The notes under the pieces are model-generated. The model did not search any database. It was not told the origin of the DNA and saw only the letters and a list, made by a program, of their open reading frames with translations. Shown one piece after another: positions 8,432 to 17,409 of a stretch of 64,000 nt of DNA. Position numbers and translations under genes: made by a program. The first letter of the stretch is position 1; each line of letters opens with the position of its first letter. The stretch is from NCBI GenBank assembly GCA_963744115.1, contig CAVUSI010000003.1, positions 1,116,001 through 1,180,000 of the forward strand, read 5' to 3'. Origin of the DNA: Chersky-267 sp963744115 (GTDB taxonomy: Bacteria; Chloroflexota; Limnocylindria; Limnocylindrales; CSP1-4).

Positions 8432-10024
8432 TCAGCGCCCCGCGCCGGGCGGCAGGACCGCGACGTTGAGCCAGCGCCCGCCCGTCGCCCGTCGCATGAC
8501 GAAGGTCTGGGCGAACGGGGAGGTCTGCTGCGACTGGAGCGCTCCGGCCGCGTCGTACGTCTCCTCGGTGACGGTGCCCTGCGAATCGAGACCGATGCTC
8601 AGACCGTCCTGGCGTCCGAAGGGCACCAGGAGCGACATCCTCACGGCGTCGATCTTGTAGTGGGCGATCGTCGTGGTCCCGGCCGCGACCGCGGTCGCGA
8701 GGCGACCCTGCATCTCCACCAGCCGATCCCCGTGGTCGACGGCGGTGAGGATGCTCCCGTCGCGACGGAGGAGGGCCTGGTTCTCGAGCTCGAGGTTCTC
8801 GGCCAGGGTCTGCAGGAGCTGCTGCGCTGCGGGGCCGCCCATCGTGTGGTCGAAATCCAGGACGTCCTGTTCGACCGAGATGGTCGGGAACGTCGCCGGA
8901 TCGACGTGGTGGGGGACCCGGTCGAGGACCTCCGCGACGTCCGGAGCGACGGTCCCGCGAGCCGGCGTCCCGGCGGCGACGATCCCGACCCCGACGAGGA
9001 AGATCGCGCCGACGATGAGGCCGACCCGGATGACGCCTCGAGCGACCCCGGCCCGGGCGTCGCCGCCGTAGGCCAGACGGGACGCGAACCGGCCGATGTC
9101 GTCGGTCGCCGACCGTGGCTCCGGAAGCACACGATCCAGGATCGGGCGCGCCGCGCACAGGACCACCAGCCCGGCGAGCAGGCCGACCTTGGTCCCGAAC
9201 TCGTTGGTCTGCGGCGCCATCAGCAGCGTGCTGGCCACGGCGACGAGGGCGCCGAAGGCCACCCGTCCGACCCGTCCGGTCGGGACCGTCTTGGGATCGG
9301 TGATCATGAAGAACAGGAAGATCAGTACCTCGGGCGAGCTCACGATCACCCGCCAGAAGTCGTAGCCGCAGACCGGCGTGAACGACCAGTTCGTGACCAT
9401 GCAGTGCCCTGAGCCGGCGAGGATCCCGATGCCGATCGCCAGCGTGACCCAGAAGGTCGCCGCCAGCGCGAGGAGATGGAGTCGTCGGGTGATCAGCAGA
9501 CCGCCGGTGAGGATGACCGAGTAGGCCGCGATCATCCACGGATCGAGCGGGGCCCACCAGAAGTCGAGCGGCTCGACACGCGAGCTCCCGAGCACGACGA
9601 AGGCGATGACCAGCCCGACGTTCGACGGGTTGAAGACGTGCGATCCGCGATAGCGGATGACGTACTTCGTCAGCAGGGAGAAGGCGGCGACGCCGGCGAA
9701 CACGTACCAGCCGTAGGTGGTCCAGTGGTCGTCGGGCGGCGTCCCGACGACGCGCAGGATGAGCGCGACCCCGCTCCCGGTGAGCATCGCGCTGGCGGGC
9801 CAGACGAACGACCGGGTCTGCCGGAAGGTCAGCACGACCTCGATGATCGCGGTCGTCAGGATCGCCGCGAGGATCTGCGGCACGCTCACGGCGAAGCCCA
9901 GGCCGACCTGCCCGAGGACGTGGATCGTGATGATCACCGCGGCGACGTGCAGGCGCGGATCGCGGATGTTCGGGAGGACCAGCGGGTAGCTGCTGTCGCC
10001 GAGGGTCAGCGTCCGGCTGGTCAC
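8432..10024 (-). CDS. RnfD/NqrB-like integral membrane protein with C-terminal soluble domain
   Basis: 530 aa, GTG start. Residues 1 to about 365 contain roughly nine or ten hydrophobic helices. The segments HVFNPSNVGLVIAFVVLG and FFMITDPKTVPTGRVGRVAF resemble the helix-loop pattern of the NqrB/RnfD family, which carries covalent flavin in ion-pumping redox complexes. The last 165 residues are a soluble domain I do not recognise (QDVLDFDHTMGGPAAQQLLQ near its start). No other rnf or nqr subunit is in the window, so it is either an orphan or works with distant partners. Family call is moderate, function open. Confidence 0.55.
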   Translation of the reverse strand: MTSRTLTLGDSSYPLVLPNIRDPRLHVAAVIITIHVLGQVGLGFAVSVPQILAAILTTAIIEVVLTFRQTRSFVWPASAMLTGSGVALILRVVGTPPDDHWTTYGWYVFAGVAAFSLLTKYVIRYRGSHVFNPSNVGLVIAFVVLGSSRVEPLDFWWAPLDPWMIAAYSVILTGGLLITRRLHLLALAATFWVTLAIGIGILAGSGHCMVTNWSFTPVCGYDFWRVIVSSPEVLIFLFFMITDPKTVPTGRVGRVAFGALVAVASTLLMAPQTNEFGTKVGLLAGLVVLCAARPILDRVLPEPRSATDDIGRFASRLAYGGDARAGVARGVIRVGLIVGAIFLVGVGIVAAGTPARGTVAPDVAEVLDRVPHHVDPATFPTISVEQDVLDFDHTMGGPAAQQLLQTLAENLELENQALLRRDGSILTAVDHGDRLVEMQGRLATAVAAGTTTIAHYKIDAVRMSLLVPFGRQDGLSIGLDSQGTVTEETYDAAGALQSQQTSPFAQTFVMRRATGGRWLNVAVLPPGAGR

Positions 10025-10254
10025 TTCGCGCCCGGGGATGACAGGTGGTCTGGGGTCGACATCGGATCCCGGATGGTGGTGGTTGGCTGGCGAGGAAGCG
10101 CCATTCTAGACGACGTCGACAGCGCGTCCCCGAGGCGATCTCGGTCGCCTCGAGGCAGCGCGGCAGGGGCAGCGGCGAGGTCCGCGACGGCGATCCGACA
10201 CGCGAGCACCGCTGTAGGCTATCGCTGCAAGCGTTTGCATCCGAGGATCGGCAG

Positions 10255-11454
10255 ATGGTGGACACGCATCCCGTCTCCCATGGCGCAGGACCGCTTCGCT
10301 GGGACCCGCTCGTCGTCCTCGACGACCCGTACCCGACGTATCGCCGCCTTCGGGATGAGGCGCCGCTCTACCACGATGACGAACGCGACATCTGGGCGTT
10401 CACCCGCTACGACGACGTGCAGAGCGCCGCACGCGACTGGGCGACCTACTCAAGCGGCGCGGCGAGTGGGAACGACCTGGACAACGGCGCAGAGCTGTTC
10501 CAGCCGGCCGGCGACCTGGCCGGGGTCGACCCGCCGACCCACGAGCGGATCCGGGCCGTGCTCCATCCGGCGTTCAAGCCGAGCGAGGTCAGGGCGCGCT
10601 TCGAGCCCGTCGTCCGGGAGGCCGTCATCCGTTTGATCGACCGCTTCGCGGATCGCGGCTCGGCCGACTTCGCGCGCGAGCTCGCCCGGCCGCTGCCCGC
10701 CGAGATGGTCTGCAGCTGGCTCGGCTTCGCGAAGGAGGATCATCCCTATCTGACCGACCTGTTCGGCAAGATGCTCACGCGTGATCCTGGTCAGCAGGCG
10801 TTGCCGGTCACCGCCCTGGCCGCGCGGGACGCCATGCACGCGTACATCCGGGTCGCCGCCGCGGAGCGTCGGACGGCGCCGCGGGACGACCTCCTGAGCC
10901 TCATGGTCGCGGCGCAGCGCGAGCAACGCCTCAGCGACGACGAGCTGCTCGGGATCTGCGTGCTGCTGTTCATGGCCGGCATCACGACGACGCAGGGGCT
11001 CATCTCGAACTCGCTGTTCCAGCTCGATCGGTTCCGCGACCAGCAGGCCCTCCTCCGGCGCGAACCGGATCGGATGGCCTTCGCCATCGAAGAGCTGCTG
11101 CGCTTCGAGGCGCCGCTCCAGACGCTCTGCCGGACGACGACCCGCGACGTGGAGGCGTACGACACGGTGATCCCGAAGGACTCGAGGGTGGGCCTCGTCT
11201 GGGCATCGGCCAACCGCGACGAACGGCGCTGGGACGAGCCGGACCGTCTCGACATCACCCGGCAACCGGCCCGGCATGTCTCGTTCGGGGAAGGCATCCA
11301 CCACTGCATCGGCGCGCCGCTCGCCCGCCTCGAGGCGCGGGTCACCTTCGAGGAGCTGTTCAAGCGGATCCCGGCCTATTCGGTGATCGGCCCGACCGTC
11401 CGCGCGTCGACGCCCTCGGACCGCCTCTTCGAGAGCCTACCGGTCGAGTTCTGA
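10255..11454 (+). CDS. Cytochrome P450
   Basis: 399 aa, soluble bacterial type. ATG at 10255 follows a GAGG-containing leader. The heme-binding loop is FGEGIHHCIGAPLARLEARV, with Cys as axial ligand, and the ExxR motif is in AIEELLRFEAPLQ. The I-helix reads FMAGITTTQGL where most P450s have AGxE/DTT, so the acidic residue that helps oxygen activation is Thr here. No ferredoxin or ferredoxin reductase gene is adjacent, so redox partners must be elsewhere. Substrate is unknown. Confidence 0.92.
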   Translation: MVDTHPVSHGAGPLRWDPLVVLDDPYPTYRRLRDEAPLYHDDERDIWAFTRYDDVQSAARDWATYSSGAASGNDLDNGAELFQPAGDLAGVDPPTHERIRAVLHPAFKPSEVRARFEPVVREAVIRLIDRFADRGSADFARELARPLPAEMVCSWLGFAKEDHPYLTDLFGKMLTRDPGQQALPVTALAARDAMHAYIRVAAAERRTAPRDDLLSLMVAAQREQRLSDDELLGICVLLFMAGITTTQGLISNSLFQLDRFRDQQALLRREPDRMAFAIEELLRFEAPLQTLCRTTTRDVEAYDTVIPKDSRVGLVWASANRDERRWDEPDRLDITRQPARHVSFGEGIHHCIGAPLARLEARVTFEELFKRIPAYSVIGPTVRASTPSDRLFESLPVEF

Positions 11455-11467
11455 TCCAGCGCAGGGG

Positions 11468-12376
11468 TCATTCGTCCGATCTGGCGAACGAGGCAAGAGC
11501 GCCAGCCGACGGGACGAAGTAGTAGGCGCCGGTGAGCGCATGCGCGAACCGGGTCAGTCGGTCGATCGGTCCGGAGTCGCGCCCGACCATGCTCGCGAGC
11601 ATAGCGTCGAACCGCTCGCGATCCCGACCGAAGCCGACGAAGATCGTCCCGTGATCGTCGGGCGTTCCATATCCGATGTTCCGTCGGAGGATCTTCCCGA
11701 AGCGGTCCTGGTCCGTCCGGGCGACATGCGAGGTCTCGGGCCTGGGGTCGAGCTCCTCCGAGCCGACCTTGCGACGACCGATCACCTGCTCCTGCTCGCC
11801 GACGGCAAGCGCCTCCCAGGCGTCGCCGTCGTGTTGCCACTGCTGGAGCAGCAGGACGCTTCCGCCTTCCCCTGATGCCCCGGCTGGCACGGTCACCTCG
11901 AGGGTCGCCTCGACCAACGTCGGGTTCTCGCTCCCATCCTCGAACCCGGTCAGGTCCAGATCCCGGTGGTACGGCCAGCCGACCATCTCGTGGGCCAGGG
12001 TCGCATCGATCGAGAGGGCTGACAGCACGCCGCGCGATGCATCGAAGACGACGTCATAGGCGGCGCCCGCCAGCCAGATGACGACGTCGTGTTGCGTGGC
12101 CGGCAGCGTGGTGCCGGGCCCGACGATCGGGGCGTTGAAGCCTTGCAGACGAGGAGGGCAGTGAGCGGGCGCGATCGTCGCCCAGAGCTCGGGACGGAAT
12201 CCCGCGACGAGGTTGACGCCGCCGATCGTCGTCCGCGGTTCTCGAAGGCTCGCGACGGTCTCGACCAACGCGGCCGCCGCGAGACCAGGACGCGCGTCGA
12301 ACTCGAGGTACGCGTGCGACATCGTCCCCAGGGCGAAGATGCCCGTCTGAGGCACCGCCTGGAGGGCCGGGTCCAT
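11468..12376 (-). CDS. DyP-type heme peroxidase
   Basis: About 302 aa. The hallmark GFEDGSENP (GxxDG motif with the distal catalytic Asp) lies near residue 145, and a His in SHVARTD is placed as the proximal heme ligand. The C-terminal part TIFVGFGRDRERFDAML is also typical. These peroxidases oxidise dyes and phenolics with hydrogen peroxide and often sit in encapsulin shells, but no encapsulin gene or obvious cargo tail is seen. ATG at 12376 is preferred because GAGGAGG lies upstream; an in-frame GTG at 12397 would place that sequence inside the gene. Confidence 0.88.
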   Translation of the reverse strand: MDPALQAVPQTGIFALGTMSHAYLEFDARPGLAAAALVETVASLREPRTTIGGVNLVAGFRPELWATIAPAHCPPRLQGFNAPIVGPGTTLPATQHDVVIWLAGAAYDVVFDASRGVLSALSIDATLAHEMVGWPYHRDLDLTGFEDGSENPTLVEATLEVTVPAGASGEGGSVLLLQQWQHDGDAWEALAVGEQEQVIGRRKVGSEELDPRPETSHVARTDQDRFGKILRRNIGYGTPDDHGTIFVGFGRDRERFDAMLASMVGRDSGPIDRLTRFAHALTGAYYFVPSAGALASFARSDE

Positions 12377-12633
12377 GGCGCTCGTGAACCTCCTCACTGC
12401 GCTCGACCACTGGTCTCTGCGGTTCGCGAGTCAGACTCCACCAGGGCCGGCTACGACGAACCTGACGACGATACGCCCGGTCGCTACGGTCCGCCGGATG
12501 CGACTCGCCGCGACACCGGCAGCCCGAAATATCCTTGAGAGATATCCGGCCAGCGTGTCGGATCCGGTCGAACCCGTTCGTAGCCAGAGTGAGAGGCGGT
12601 CATCAAGGCCGCCGTGACCCAAGGAGTCCAGCC

Positions 12634-13011
12634 ATGGTCCAGTACCTGCTGTCGGTCCTCGACACCGGGCCAACGAACCCCGACCCCAAGGTCGGTGTCT
12701 ACGAGTCGGCCGAGGCCGCCCAGGCCGCCTGGGATGCGATCGGGAAGTTCAACGACAAGCTGGTGGCCGAGGGCTACTTCGTCTTCGCCAACGGGCTCCA
12801 CGACCCGAAGACCGCGACCGTGGTCGACGGTCAGGGTGCGAGCCCGATCTTCACCGACGGGCCCTACGTGGAGACCAAGGAGTACGTCATCGGCCTGTGG
12901 ATCATCGAAGCCCCCGACCTCGACATCGCGCTCAAGCTCGCCGCGGAAGGGTCGAACGCCTGTCGACGCCGGGTCGAGGTGCGGCCCTTCCAAGGTGGGC
13001 CGCGCGAGTGA
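12634..13011 (+). CDS. YCII/DGPF-domain protein, partner of ECF42 sigma factor
   Basis: 125 aa. ATG at 12634 has AAGGAG at 12621-12626. The sequence MVQYLLSVLDTGPTNPD followed later by FTDGPYVETKEYVIGLWIIE is the DGPF/YCII-related fold (PF03795). Genes of this type are the standard neighbours of ECF42-group sigma factors, and the sigma gene indeed starts 31 bases downstream. The molecular role is not settled in the family; a regulatory target or partner of the sigma factor is the accepted idea. Confidence 0.85.
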   Translation: MVQYLLSVLDTGPTNPDPKVGVYESAEAAQAAWDAIGKFNDKLVAEGYFVFANGLHDPKTATVVDGQGASPIFTDGPYVETKEYVIGLWIIEAPDLDIALKLAAEGSNACRRRVEVRPFQGGPRE

Positions 13012-13042
13012 GCCGGGGAGTCGGGTAGGCGGGTCCCTGGGT

Positions 13043-14299
13043 GTGAGGACCGACGTCGACGATGCGATCACCCGCGCCCACCACGAGGAGTGGGCGCGGG
13101 TCGTGGCCGCGCTGGCCCGGCGCTTCGGCGATCTCGACATCGCTGAGGACGCCGCGGCCGAGGCGTTCGCGGTCGCCGTCGAGCGTTGGCCGATCGAAGG
13201 CATCCCGCCCAATCCCGGTGGGTGGCTCACCACCACCGCTACCCGCAAGGCGATCGACCGCTACCGCCGCGAGTCCAAGCGCGACGACCGGCACAGGGAG
13301 GCTCGAACGTTGGACGACGGCGCACCGCCGGAGCCGCTCGGTGCCATCGACGACGACGTGCTCCGGCTGCTCTTCACGTGCTGCCACCCGGCGCTGGCTC
13401 CCGAGGCACGGGTCGCGCTGACGCTGCGGATGGTCGGTGGCCTCACCGTCCCCGAGATCGCCAGGGCGTTCCTGGTCCGGGAATCCACGATGGGCCAGCG
13501 GATCACCCGGGCGAAGGACAAGATCCGGGCCGCACACATCCCGTACCGGGTCCCCGAGACCGAGGACCTGCCGCTGCGGGTCGGCGGCGTGCTGGCGGTC
13601 ATCTTCCTGGTCTTCAACGAGGGTTACCTGTCCTCCGGCTCCCACCAGGATCCCGTTCGCGCCGACCTCACCAGCGAGGCGATCCGGCTGACTCGACTGG
13701 TCGGTGATCTCCTGCCCGAGGACGGCGAGGTGGTCGGCCTGCTGGCGCTGATGCTCCTGATCGAGGCCCGGCGGGCCGCGCGGGTCTCGGCGACCGGGGA
13801 GCTGGTCCGACTCGACGAGCAGGACCGGAGCGCCTGGGACCCGCAGCTCCTCGCCGAGGGGCATGCCCTGGTGCGGTCCCGGCTGGCGGTGGTCGCGGCC
13901 GGCGGCCCGCCACCGGGTCGCTACCAGATCCTGGCGGCGATCAATGCCGTCCACACCGCGGCCAAGGACGTCCGTGACACCGACTGGTTCCAGGTGGTGG
14001 CGCTCTACGACCAGCTGGCCCGTCTCGACCCGTCGCCGATCGTGAGCCTCAACCGGGCGGTCGCGGTCGCCGAGCTGGACGGGCCCGAGGTGGCGCTCGC
14101 TGCCGTCGACCGGCTCGACCTCGACGGCTACCACGCCTTCCACGCGACCCGCGCCGATCTGTTGCTCCGGGTCGGCCGGAACGCGGAGGCGAGGGTGGCC
14201 TACGACCGGGCCATCGAGCTGGCCGACAACGCCGCCGAGATCGCCCTCCTGACCCGCCGCCGCGACCAGCTGTCGGAGATCGACGTCCTCGACGGCTGA
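13043..14299 (+). CDS. ECF42-type RNA polymerase sigma factor with C-terminal TPR-like extension
   Basis: 418 aa, GTG start at 13043. Residues 1-170 hold sigma region 2 (DIAEDAAAEAFAVAVERWP, TRKAIDRYRR) and region 4 (GLTVPEIARAFLVRESTMGQ RITRAKDKIR, split here for length). The remaining ~240 residues form the large extension specific to this group, with FNEGYL, INAVHTAAKDVRDTDWFQVV and SLNRAVAVAE. ECF42 sigma factors lack a classical anti-sigma factor and depend on this C-terminal domain. It follows the DGPF gene closely and the two are probably co-transcribed. Confidence 0.9.
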   Translation: MRTDVDDAITRAHHEEWARVVAALARRFGDLDIAEDAAAEAFAVAVERWPIEGIPPNPGGWLTTTATRKAIDRYRRESKRDDRHREARTLDDGAPPEPLGAIDDDVLRLLFTCCHPALAPEARVALTLRMVGGLTVPEIARAFLVRESTMGQRITRAKDKIRAAHIPYRVPETEDLPLRVGGVLAVIFLVFNEGYLSSGSHQDPVRADLTSEAIRLTRLVGDLLPEDGEVVGLLALMLLIEARRAARVSATGELVRLDEQDRSAWDPQLLAEGHALVRSRLAVVAAGGPPPGRYQILAAINAVHTAAKDVRDTDWFQVVALYDQLARLDPSPIVSLNRAVAVAELDGPEVALAAVDRLDLDGYHAFHATRADLLLRVGRNAEARVAYDRAIELADNAAEIALLTRRRDQLSEIDVLDG

Positions 14300-14368
14300 A
14301 GCCGCTCGTGCAGCGACGTCCGTCGACATCGGTCGGGCGCCGAGGCTGATCGACCGTAGAATCCGTCG

Positions 14369-15391
14369 GTGAAGAAGATAGGGTTCCTCTCGTTCGGGCA
14401 TTGGTCGGCGTCGCCCTATTCGCAGGTCCGATCGGGTTCCGACGCGCTCATCCAGTCGATCGAGCTCGCCGAGGCGGTCGAGGATCTGGGTGCCGACGGC
14501 GCCTACTTCCGGGTCCACCACTTCGCCCAGCAACTCGCCTCGCCGTTCCCGCTCCTCGCGGCGATCGGGGCGCGAACGAAGCGGATCGAGATCGGCACGG
14601 CCGTCATCGACATGCGCTACGAGAACCCGCTCTACATGATCGAGGATGCCGGCGCCGCCGACCTCATCGCGGGCGGTCGCCTCCAGCTCGGGATCAGCCG
14701 CGGATCACCCGAGCAGGTCATCGATGGCTTCCGATACTTCGGCTACGTGCCGCCCGACAACGAGACCGACGCCGACATGGCCCGCCGCCACACCGAGGTC
14801 TTCCTCGAGGCGCTGTCCGGTGTCGGGTTCGCCCAGCCCAACCCCTCCCCGATGTTCTCGAACCCGCCCGGTCTGCTCCGCCCCGAGCCGCATTCGCCCG
14901 GCTTGCGCGACCGGATCTGGTGGGGCGCCGGATCACGCGCGACCGCCGAATGGACGGGTCGGCAGGGCATGAACCTGATGTCCTCGACGCTGCTCACGGA
15001 GGACGCCGGCATCCCGTTCCACGAGCTGCAGGCGGAGCAGATCCGCCTCTTCCGTGAGGCCTGGGCCGCGGCAGGTCACCAGCGCGAGCCGCGCGTCTCG
15101 GTGAGTCGAAGCATCTTCGCGCTGGTCGATGACCGCGACCGCGCGTTCTTCGGACGCGGTAACCAGGACGCCGATCAGGTCGGCTACCTCGATGCGCAGA
15201 CGAAGGCGATCTTCGGTCGCTCCTACGCCGCCGAGCCCGACGTCCTCGTCAAGGAGCTCGCCAAGGACACGGCGATCCAGGCTGCCGACACGCTGCTTCT
15301 GACCGTCCCGAACCAGCTCGGCGTCGACTACAACGCCCACGCCATCGAGAGCATCCTGAGGTTCGTCGCACCGGAGCTCGGCTGGCGCTAG
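14369..15391 (+). CDS. LLM-class flavin-dependent oxidoreductase (luciferase-like)
   Basis: 340 aa, GTG start. Begins MKKIGFLSFGHWSASPYSQV and carries the bacterial-luciferase fold patterns GADGAYFRVHHFA, RIEIGTAVIDMRYENPLYM and GGRLQLGISRGSPEQ. Such proteins use FMN or F420 to oxidise or reduce small molecules; which cofactor is used cannot be told by eye. It is the last gene before the tRNA-Gln-associated island, whose distal repeat starts 37 bases after its stop. Confidence 0.85.
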   Translation: MKKIGFLSFGHWSASPYSQVRSGSDALIQSIELAEAVEDLGADGAYFRVHHFAQQLASPFPLLAAIGARTKRIEIGTAVIDMRYENPLYMIEDAGAADLIAGGRLQLGISRGSPEQVIDGFRYFGYVPPDNETDADMARRHTEVFLEALSGVGFAQPNPSPMFSNPPGLLRPEPHSPGLRDRIWWGAGSRATAEWTGRQGMNLMSSTLLTEDAGIPFHELQAEQIRLFREAWAAAGHQREPRVSVSRSIFALVDDRDRAFFGRGNQDADQVGYLDAQTKAIFGRSYAAEPDVLVKELAKDTAIQAADTLLLTVPNQLGVDYNAHAIESILRFVAPELGWR

Positions 15392-15427
15392 CCGGCCGAG
15401 CATTCCCTGGCCGGTACCGTGAGGAAC

Positions 15428-15475
15428 TGGCTGGCGAGGAAGGATTCGAACCTTCGATCTCCTGATCCAGAGTCA
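15428..15475 (-). repeat. Partial tRNA-Gln copy, distal attachment-type repeat of the island
   Basis: 48 bases are identical to 19554-19601, which cover the 3' CCA, T-arm and anticodon loop of the intact tRNA-Gln gene. After the identity the two copies still match as CGCC with two mismatched bases between. The D-arm and 5' acceptor strand are missing, so this is a fragment. A copy of a tRNA 3' part about 4.1 kb downstream of the intact tRNA is the usual trace of site-specific integration. Confidence 0.85.
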
Positions 15476-15488
15476 AACGCCGACAAGC

Positions 15489-15926
15489 TCACTTGGTGGC
15501 TGGGCCTGATGGCTGATTTGGCGACAGACCTAGCTGTCGCATGAGCGTGAACTGATCACGCACGCTCCAATGCTCGGCGCCCTTTCCGTCTCGGAAGCGA
15601 ACGATGTGGACATAGTCGTAGTGGACCTCGCGACCCGTGGGTGGGATGCCCATCAACTCGCCGGTGTGCCGGGCGTGATGCGTGGTGTGGATGACCACCA
15701 TGTCGCCTTCGCGAATGATCTGGTGGATTTCCCAGCGTTGGTCGGAGAAGGCGCGTCCCAGCATCAGCATCGTCTGCTTGACGCCCTCGAAGCCCTCAGC
15801 CTCGCCGGGCCGTCGACCGTGCTGGATCACGTCCGCGGCGATCACTTCGGCCAGTCCCGCGACGTCGCATGCCGGAAAGATCTCCTCATATGTCCGACGG
15901 GCCGTTGCCTTCAGGTCGTACGTCAT
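15489..15926 (-). CDS. SnoaL-like ester-cyclase-family protein
   Basis: 145 aa. ATG at 15926 follows GGAGG with 8-base spacing. The sequence TYEEIFPACDVAGLAEVIAA followed by DVIQHGRRPGEAEGFEGVKQ is the SnoaL-like polyketide cyclase/ester cyclase family, a small NTF2-like alpha+beta barrel. HHARHTGELMGIPPTGREVH and the closing DQFTLMRQLGL are also typical. Members catalyse aldol cyclisation or unrelated reactions, and many have no known function. A second, diverged family member is at 16817-17329 in the same island. Confidence 0.8.
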   Translation of the reverse strand: MTYDLKATARRTYEEIFPACDVAGLAEVIAADVIQHGRRPGEAEGFEGVKQTMLMLGRAFSDQRWEIHQIIREGDMVVIHTTHHARHTGELMGIPPTGREVHYDYVHIVRFRDGKGAEHWSVRDQFTLMRQLGLSPNQPSGPATK

Positions 15927-16022
15927 TGCGCGGTCCTCCAACGCTGCTGAGGCGTCTCAGATGATCGGCGGAATACCTCCGCGATTGGTCGGCGAGTGAA
16001 ACCGAACCTGCGCTGTGGCCGT

Positions 16023-16820
16023 TCACCCCTCTCTCGTTGGACGCGCCTCGGGCACCTCGCGGTCGAATCCGTCGGGTCGAGGGCTCGGAAACAGTGGGCG
16101 GACGGATGCGCGCCCGCGGCGCATGTTGCCGGCGACGAGTCGAAGCTGGACCCCGAGCATGGCCACGAAGACGGCAGCGGCGAGCAGGAGACTCGGGGTG
16201 ACTTCGATGGAGAGCAACCCGGCTGCTGCGATGGCGGCGATCGCGGCAGCCACGACGCCGTTCAGGACGTTGACGACGAATGGCGTGGCCGAGACCACGT
16301 GGAGGCCACGCGGGCCGTTCGGGGGGATCGCCATTGTGATCGCAATGCCGGGTGGGTCGTCGTGCGTGCCCATGACGAAGTACGGTTCGAGCTCGGGTAC
16401 CAGCTCCAGGTAGGCACCCCGGATTCGATTCATCCCGATGACCGTCATCGCATCGTGATAGTTGACGGCGCTCATTCGGACGAACGTGGCGATGCCGACG
16501 AAGAGGACAACCGGCAGAATCACGAGAGCAAAAACGGTGAAGAGGTGGCCGAGCGAGCTGATGCCAGCGACGAGCCCGAGCGCCACCATCGCGCCCGAGA
16601 GGGTCGATAAGTACATCGCCGCGCGACTGAAGGACTCGTTCCAGGCGAGCCCGCGCGAGGCCAACAACGACCAGTGCTCGGTCGTCAGGACCTGCATCCG
16701 AAGTGCCGTCGGGTGGGGAGCGGCCGCGAAGCCAGGGCTCGGCATGTTCTCGGGTGCACGCTCGGACCGAACACCGGTCGAGAGCAACCGTGGCTCGGTG
16801 ATTCGATCCGGCACGGTCAT
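16023..16820 (-). CDS. Hypothetical four-helix membrane protein
   Basis: 265 aa. Two hydrophobic pairs are visible: residues about 70-112 (TLSGAMVALGLVAGISSLGH and FTVFALVILPVVLFVGIATF) and about 180-225 (VVNVLNGVVAAAIAAIAAAG and PSLLLAAAVFVAMLGVQL). Between them is a soluble loop with MTVIGMNRIRGAYLELVPEL. I do not recognise the family with confidence. The ATG overlaps the stop of the upstream SnoaL-like gene by four bases, so the two are translationally coupled. Confidence 0.65.
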   Translation of the reverse strand: MTVPDRITEPRLLSTGVRSERAPENMPSPGFAAAPHPTALRMQVLTTEHWSLLASRGLAWNESFSRAAMYLSTLSGAMVALGLVAGISSLGHLFTVFALVILPVVLFVGIATFVRMSAVNYHDAMTVIGMNRIRGAYLELVPELEPYFVMGTHDDPPGIAITMAIPPNGPRGLHVVSATPFVVNVLNGVVAAAIAAIAAAGLLSIEVTPSLLLAAAVFVAMLGVQLRLVAGNMRRGRASVRPLFPSPRPDGFDREVPEARPTREG

Positions 16821-17329
16821 CCGCTCGAGGGTCGCCCGGCCGCATCAGGGGCTTCGCCTTCGCCAGGTACCTGTGACCCTGGACCTCCCGGCGCCGCGAT
16901 CACGCCGAGTTGAAGCATGGCTGTGAGGTCGTCCCGAGTCGCCCAGTGTTCGGCAAGACGCCCATCGTCGATCCGGAACCAGTGCGTCTGCTCGGCGCTG
17001 AAGAAGCGTCCAGTGGGCGGCATCACGCCATTCAGGCGCCCTCGATTCGTCCCTTCGCTCAGAACCCTTGCCACGACAGTGCTGCCTTCACAGGCCAACG
17101 CCACTGTTGTCATTCGAAGATCGGGAAACTGCGCGAGCAGCCACTCCGCGACTTCGCGCAGATGCCTAGGCCCATTCACCGCCCCCGGCTCGACCCGTCC
17201 GAACGGTGCGACCGCGTGCTCGACGTAGGCTTCAGTCGTGAGGTCGAGACACGCCTCGAAGTCGCGCTCGTTGAAGACGTTGATCCAGCGCTGAACCAGT
17301 TCGGCAGCCCGGGAACTGTGGTCGGTCAT
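16817..17329 (-). CDS. SnoaL-like ester-cyclase-family protein (second copy in island)
   Basis: About 170 aa from ATG 17329 (MTDHSSRAAELVQRWINVFN). AYVEHAVAPFGRVEPGAVNG, the central VSEGTNRG-type strand (here LSEGTNRGRLNGVMPPTGR) and LAEHWATRDDLTAMLQLGV match the SnoaL-like NTF2 fold. It is related to the protein at 15489-15926 but diverged. An upstream in-frame ATG at 17386 would add 19 residues; neither start has a strong ribosome binding site. Its stop overlaps the next gene (ATGA). Confidence 0.75.
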   Translation of the reverse strand: MTDHSSRAAELVQRWINVFNERDFEACLDLTTEAYVEHAVAPFGRVEPGAVNGPRHLREVAEWLLAQFPDLRMTTVALACEGSTVVARVLSEGTNRGRLNGVMPPTGRFFSAEQTHWFRIDDGRLAEHWATRDDLTAMLQLGVIAAPGGPGSQVPGEGEAPDAAGRPSSG

Positions 17330-17409
17330 GTCGTTCACGGCCCAGACCGTAGACGAGGGGCGCGGCCCTGCCATCGTCGAATCCACGGAGGGTGGTACTG
17401 GAATCGCGC

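Noticed and set aside
15249..15476. Small minus-strand open frame running through the tRNA fragment
   Set aside because: Its beginning is translated tRNA sequence and the remainder is antisense to the LLM oxidoreductase.
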